This document shows positions 60,070-64,000 of a DNA stretch of 64,000 bases, piece by piece. Source of the stretch: Prorocentrum cordatum. Its lineage: Eukaryota; Sar; Dinophyceae; Prorocentrales; Prorocentraceae. Every line of letters begins with the position of its first letter. Within the stretch, counting starts at the first letter, position 1. The position numbers and the translations under genes were made by a program. The stretch covers positions 32,501 to 96,500 of the forward strand of contig CAUYUJ010018065.1 of NCBI GenBank assembly GCA_963575745.1, given 5' to 3'. The notes below the pieces were generated by a model. It was not told the DNA's origin and made no database searches. It saw nothing but the letters and a program-made list of their open reading frames with translations.

Positions 60070-60880
60070 CGATGGTGATGGTGATGGTGATGGTGATGCT
60101 TATGATGAGCGCGTGGGGCACAGAGGGGGGGGGAGAAGGAGGAAGAAGAGAACCACAGTTTGGATGTGGGGAATAACATGAATTGCGGGCCCCACCGGGA
60201 ACCGTCTCCCGCTTGATATTTCCTCGCAAGTCACTCACCGACGAGGCTCCCGCCTGAGACTTCCCCCATCTTCATGCTTGAGGATCTGAAAGGTGACGGC
60301 TGTTACAGGTTTGAGGATGGCCAGGTAGGATTAGTAACATGATCTGCGGGCCCCATAGGGAGAAGGGAGTTCCCGCCCGAGAGTTCCTCGCAAGTCACTC
60401 ACCGACGAGGCTCCTCCTCGAGGCTTCCTCCATATTCAGGCCTGAGGAGCCCAAAAGTGACGGCAACTACAGGTTTGAAGATGACCCGCTTGGGTTAGTA
60501 GCAAGATTTGCGGGCCCCATAGGCAGAGAGTCCGCCTGAGATTTCCTCCATCTTCAGACCTGAGAGCCCAAAAGTGACGACAATCGCAGGTTCGAGGGTG
60601 ACTTGCTCGGGTTAGTAGCATGATCTGCGGGCCCCGTAGGAAGAAGGAGTTCCCGCCTGAGCCATCCTCCCAATTCACTCACAGACGAGGCTCCCGCTCG
60701 AGACATCCTCCACATTCAGGCCTGAGGAGCCCAATAGAGAGGACAAAGTTTGAGGATGACCAGGTGGGATTGGTAACATGAATTGCGGGCCCCATATGGA
60801 GGGGGCTTCCGCCTGAGATTTCCTCGCAACTTCTTCACCCACGAGGCTGCCGCTCGAGACTTCACCATGACGGTGGTGGT
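59562..60880 (-). repeat. 160-bp satellite, reversed and interspersed
   Basis: About seven full or partial units with GGCTCCCGC..GAGACTTCC, CAGGCCTGAGGAGCCCAA and GCGGGCCCCATAG landmarks (near 59570, 59720, 60190, 60340, 60500, 60625 and 60780), reverse to 43985-44790. A TGATGA block splits them. Confidence 0.88.
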
Positions 60881-60980
60881 TCCACATGTAGCGGTGGTGA
60901 TAATGACGATGGTGGTGTGATGATGATAGTCATGATGATGAAGAAGATGGTGATAATGATGATGGTGATGATGGTGACGT

Positions 60981-61063
<83 letters not shown>

Positions 61064-61070
61064 GTGATGG

Positions 61071-61112
<42 letters not shown>

Positions 61113-61324
61113 GTGTGTGAGTGAGTGTGCATGGTGATGAAGAGCATGATGAAAATGATGATGAGGATGATGCTTGCTTCTAGTTGGACATGATGAAAAA
61201 GATGGTGATGCTTGTGATGATGATGACGATGACGATGACGATGATGATAATGTTGGTCATGATGATGGTGGTGATGGCCATGGTGATGATGGTGACGGTG
61301 ATGATGATGATGCTGGTGATGATC

Positions 61325-61366
<42 letters not shown>

Positions 61367-61440
61367 GTGATGGTGATGGTGATGGTGATGGTGATGGTGA
61401 TGGTGATGGTGATGGTGATGATGATGGTGATGATGACAGG
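59850..61440. repeat. (TGA)n/(GGT)n arrays at 59850-60110 and 60900-61440
   Basis: Long TGATGA arrays with TGGTGATGG sub-blocks; a GGT run lies at 59968-60003. Poly-Met, Asp and His frames are artefacts. Confidence 0.97.
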
Positions 61441-61500
61441 AGGAGGGGGTGAAGGGTTCCAGCGCGGGTATCCTGAGAAAACAAGAACCCCATTCAGGAT

Positions 61501-61890
61501 TCAGTCAGCAGCCACGAAGAGAAGCATGCCGGCAAGAAAAGCATATGCGTACTCGTGCCCGCAAATTGTCGCCGCGTCATCGGGGGCCCCCTCCCCACTG
61601 AGCAAGCTCGGAGACGACGGCGTGCAGGGGTGAGTAGCGCTTCGGTGCAGGTGGGAGGGAAGGGGAGCACGGGGGAGGGGAGAGCGAATCGTCGCGGGCG
61701 GGAAACATATCCAGATCCAAGGTCTCCTGGGCTTCTTGGCCGCGACCCCATGGATATTGGGTGTGTTTTCGCGGATGCACCTCGCAGAACGCATCCATGC
61801 AGACTGCGAGGGCGTGGATGTGGATGTGTTCGCCGCTCGCGAAGTTAGGGATGTCCAGGGTGGACCAGGGGGGCGGATACCATAGCACAT
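61501..61890 (-). CDS. candidate 3' end of a minus-strand gene, two exons
   Basis: On the minus strand, 61888 down to about 61690 reads a well-mixed peptide (WSTLDIPNFASGEHIHIHAL, then VCMDAFCEVHPRKHTQYPWG and ETLDLDMFPARDD). After about 95 C/T-rich bases ending GCTTGCTCAG, a second piece reads PDDAATICGHEYAYAFLAGM and LLFVAAD, closing at TGA 61501-61503. The pyrimidine-rich gap with terminal AG fits an intron. The C-terminus is hydrophobic. No family recognised. The TGATGA array begins about 60 bases beyond the stop. Confidence 0.42.
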   Translation of the reverse strand: MCYGIRPPGPPWTSLTSRAANTSTSTPSQSAWMRSARCIRENTPNIHGVAAKKPRRPWIWICFPPATIRSPLPRAPLPSHLHRSATHPCTPSSPSLLSGEGAPDDAATICGHEYAYAFLAGMLLFVAAD

Positions 61891-61924
61891 CGTGGCCAGA
61901 TCATAGTGTCTCCCAGATGTTATG

Positions 61925-61941
61925 GCCCCTTGCTTCTTCTT

Positions 61942-61972
<31 letters not shown>

Positions 61973-61975
61973 TCA
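61925..61975. repeat. (TTC)n tract
   Basis: Near-pure TTC, with an ATT-rich tail to 62010. Confidence 0.97.
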
Positions 61976-62244
61976 GTATTCTTCTTCTCATTAGATTATT
62001 CTTATTATTATCATGATTTGTCTTCTTTCGACCCGTCTCCTCTGGCCCCCCACCGTCCACGCACATGCCTCGGACCATGATGAACCACCTTCCTCTTCCT
62101 GAACCCCTCCTAGGCTCACCGATGGGTGAACAGAAACGCTTCGGTGCAAGGGGAGGGGGGCAAGAGGAGGGGAGGCTGCCAGGAGGAGGAAGACGAGAAG
62201 GAGAAGGCTGACACCACAGGGTTGGCTCCCATTGTACCTCGCAG

Positions 62245-62395
62245 GCAAGGGAGGATCAGGATGAGCTCCGTCTGCCTGCCAGGAAGGCCCCCGCCAGGGG
62301 CAAGAAGGTGGACCTCGGCGAGGGCGCCGCGAAGCCCGAGGAGGATCCCCGCGCCCGCGCGCAGCGGCGGCGCCGAGGCCGGGCGTCGTCGACGA
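62245..62395 (+). CDS. candidate exon, basic-acidic unknown protein
   Basis: TACCTCGCAG gives an acceptor at 62243-62244. Frame 1 reads AREDQDELRLPARKAPARGK, then KVDLGEGAAKPEEDPRARAQ and an Arg-rich end that merges into a CCGTCG array. Third positions are almost all G/C, like the 7-TM gene. It looks like a disordered, charged internal exon; the parent protein is not identifiable, and the donor is not visible. Confidence 0.42.
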
Positions 62396-62399
62396 CGCT

Positions 62400-62520
62400 G
62401 TCTTCGCTGCCGCGTCTTCTCCGCTGCCATCGCCGCCGTTGCCGTCGCCGTCGTCTTCGCCGCCGTCGCCGCCGTTGCCGTCGCCGCCGTTGCCGTCGCC
62501 GGGGCAGCCGCCGCCGCCGT
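62400..62520. repeat. (GCC GTC)n array
   Basis: CGCCGCCGTTGCCGTCGCC units, about 15-18 base period. Confidence 0.9.
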
Positions 62521-62666
62521 CGATCGTGGTCCTCGCCCTCCCTCCTGGGAGCCAGCGCAGTGCCTCTCGAGGGGCCCCGCCCCGCGCCCCAGCCCCCCCC
62601 CGGCGCCGCCGGATGTGCGGAGAGCCCCGTGGCGCGGGCGCGTGAGCCCGAGGCCCCCGCTGCCGA

Positions 62667-63062
62667 ATGGCCGCGGCGCGCCGCGGGGCGCCTCGTCCCA
62701 CCGCGCCCCGGGGCGTCCGCGTCGCGCTGGCGGCCGCGGCAGCGGCCGCGCTCCCGCGTGCGCCGGCGTTCTCGGGCGCGGGCGGCGCCGCCGCGGGCGA
62801 GCGCGCGCGCCTCTCGCGGCCGCGCGCGCTGGCGGGGGTGGCGCGCGGCAGCGGCGCGCTGCCGCACGGGCGCGGCGCGGGGGCGCGCGGGAGGCGCGGC
62901 GCGGCGGGCGCGCGGCGGCCCCGCGTGGGGGCCGCCCGGCCGGCGGAGGGCGAGGCCGAGGCCCGTCCGCGGTCGCGGCTGTCGCGCGCCATACCGCGCT
63001 GGGACGACCTGGACCGGCGCGTGGCGACCGTGGCCCTCCCGTCCGTGGCCAACCTGCTGATG
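62667..63062 (+). CDS. first exon of a probable plastid-targeted MATE-family transporter
   Basis: ATG 62667 starts about 132 codons. Residues 15-35 form an Ala/Leu-rich signal-type segment (VALAAAAAAALPRAPAFSGA); Phe at the predicted cleavage site fits the bipartite presequences of peridinin plastids. An Arg/Gly/Ala-rich transit-like stretch follows to about 105. The mature start reads SRAIPRWDDLDRRVATVALP, then SVANLLM, which resembles the conserved opening of DinF/EDS5-type MATE transporters (a DxLDRRI..LALP motif leading into TM1). MATE proteins export organic compounds in exchange for H+ or Na+. The likely donor is just after CTGAT, at GC in GCGAGG. Later exons lie outside the window or were not recognised. 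Confidence 0.52.
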
Positions 63063-63704
63063 CGAGGGCCAGCGCCAGGTCCGCCAGGCCCCCTTTGTGC
63101 CGATCGCTCGCGCCGCGTGCCTTGGAGAGGGCTCGCCCTCCCGCTCCGCTGCCACCTGCGCACCCCTGCAGGGAGTCGGGGATACGAGCCTCTGGAGCAA
63201 GGGGCCGTTGGGTCCTGAGGCTCTGGGCATGCATGTTGTGCCTGTTTGCTCTTTGCTTTCTTGGCCCGAGGATAACACAGACGCGGCGCGTTCTGAGTGC
63301 CTCCCGTTTCGTATTCAATACTCATGGTTTGTTTCGAGTGTACTGCTGCTCCCCCGATTCCTCTCATCTCCACTCCTTCCCTCTACCCATCCCGTTCCCC
63401 TCTCGCTCAAACTTGTTTGCCTTCTCCCCATGCCTCCATCACGCGCTCCCTCCCTCTTTCCGCTATGAATTTCCTTTGATCCTTCCCCCGTTCCTCCTCC
63501 CCGCCACTGACTTCTGGTCGCTGCTGTTTGCTGGAGGATGTGGACAAGGACGGGGAGAATGAGGAGGATATGGCAGGGCTCGACCTAAACGGTGTTTTCC
63601 TACTTTTTCCCATGTGTTTCCGTTTTACTTTTGTTTTTCGTTGTGAACGCGTTTCAAAACACGTTTTCACATGCTCTGAACGCCGGCCGTCGCGCCCATG
63701 TGTT
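63063..63704 (+). other. probable intron of the MATE-like gene
   Basis: Mixed then T/C-rich sequence (63340-63500) with no further transporter exon. A TTTTTC-rich, AT-richer patch occupies 63590-63660. Confidence 0.35.
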
Positions 63705-64000
63705 TCGGCCACCGGGCTGCCGTTTTGTTGGTCGTTCTGATCTGGCACAGGCGCGTGCCGCACGTTTTGTTGGGCGTTCTGTTTTCTCGTGGGCAGGCGC
63801 CGCTTGTTTTGTTGGCGTTTTGCTTTGCTGGGGGGTCACCCCCCCAGCACCACCACCCTGCAAAATCCCGAAGCACAAGCCCCCCAGAGCACAACCCCCT
63901 AGCACAACCCCCCAGCACAGCCCTGAAAACCCCCCAGCACGGCCCCCCAGCACAACCTCCATCACAACCTCCAGCACAACCCTCCCAAGCACAACCCCCC
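63705..64000. repeat. CGTTTTGTTGG repeats and CACAACCCCCCAG 13-bp array
   Basis: Three or four GTTTTGTTGG(GC)GTTCTG units (63720-63830) are followed by an array of CACAACCCCCCAG-type units from 63840 to the window end, where it is cut off. Confidence 0.85.

Overview
The window looks like nuclear DNA of a dinoflagellate. The evidence is a near-complete relict of the dinoflagellate trans-spliced leader (9131-9152) directly upstream of a coding region, an intron that is itself a terminal-inverted-repeat element with a GC-AG boundary, other non-autonomous inverted-repeat elements with intron-like features, high GC with heavy microsatellite content, and isolated coding exons far apart. I see no bacterial operon signals, CRISPR array, rRNA or convincing tRNA. 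Species cannot be fixed from the sequence alone.

Layout. 1-6 kb: CCT/GGA tracts, short inverted-repeat elements and low-confidence exons. 6.2-7.6 kb: an open 421-residue protein of unknown function. 8.0-9.1 kb: GTC and TGTTATG arrays. 9.13-11.13 kb: the best gene, a roughly 7-TM protein with a soluble C-terminal domain; it has a relict spliced leader, one frame break at a C8 run and one introner-like intron. 12-34 kb: a mosaic of MITE-like families (named A to R below), microsatellites, LG-type minisatellites, exon fragments and a decayed LINE endonuclease. 34-37 kb: tetranucleotide tracts and two opposed LG arrays with a perfect hairpin between them. 37-42 kb and 49.7-54.9 kb: repeated copies of a composite satellite. 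43.6-46.1 kb and 56.9-60.2 kb: two inverted paralogous loci, each with a helicase C-terminal pseudogene next to a 160-bp satellite. 61.5-63.1 kb: a minus-strand 3' gene end and the first exon of a probable plastid-targeted MATE transporter.

Function is mostly structural. The window records processed-mRNA reinsertion, intron gain by transposable elements, repeated 180-bp Tc1/mariner-like MITE insertion (six copies, two nested in older satellites) and segmental duplication. Most long open frames here are translations of trinucleotide or minisatellite repeats and are not listed as genes. Family letters are local labels for repeats recognised by eye; copy boundaries are good to a few bases only where terminal repeats or target duplications are quoted.
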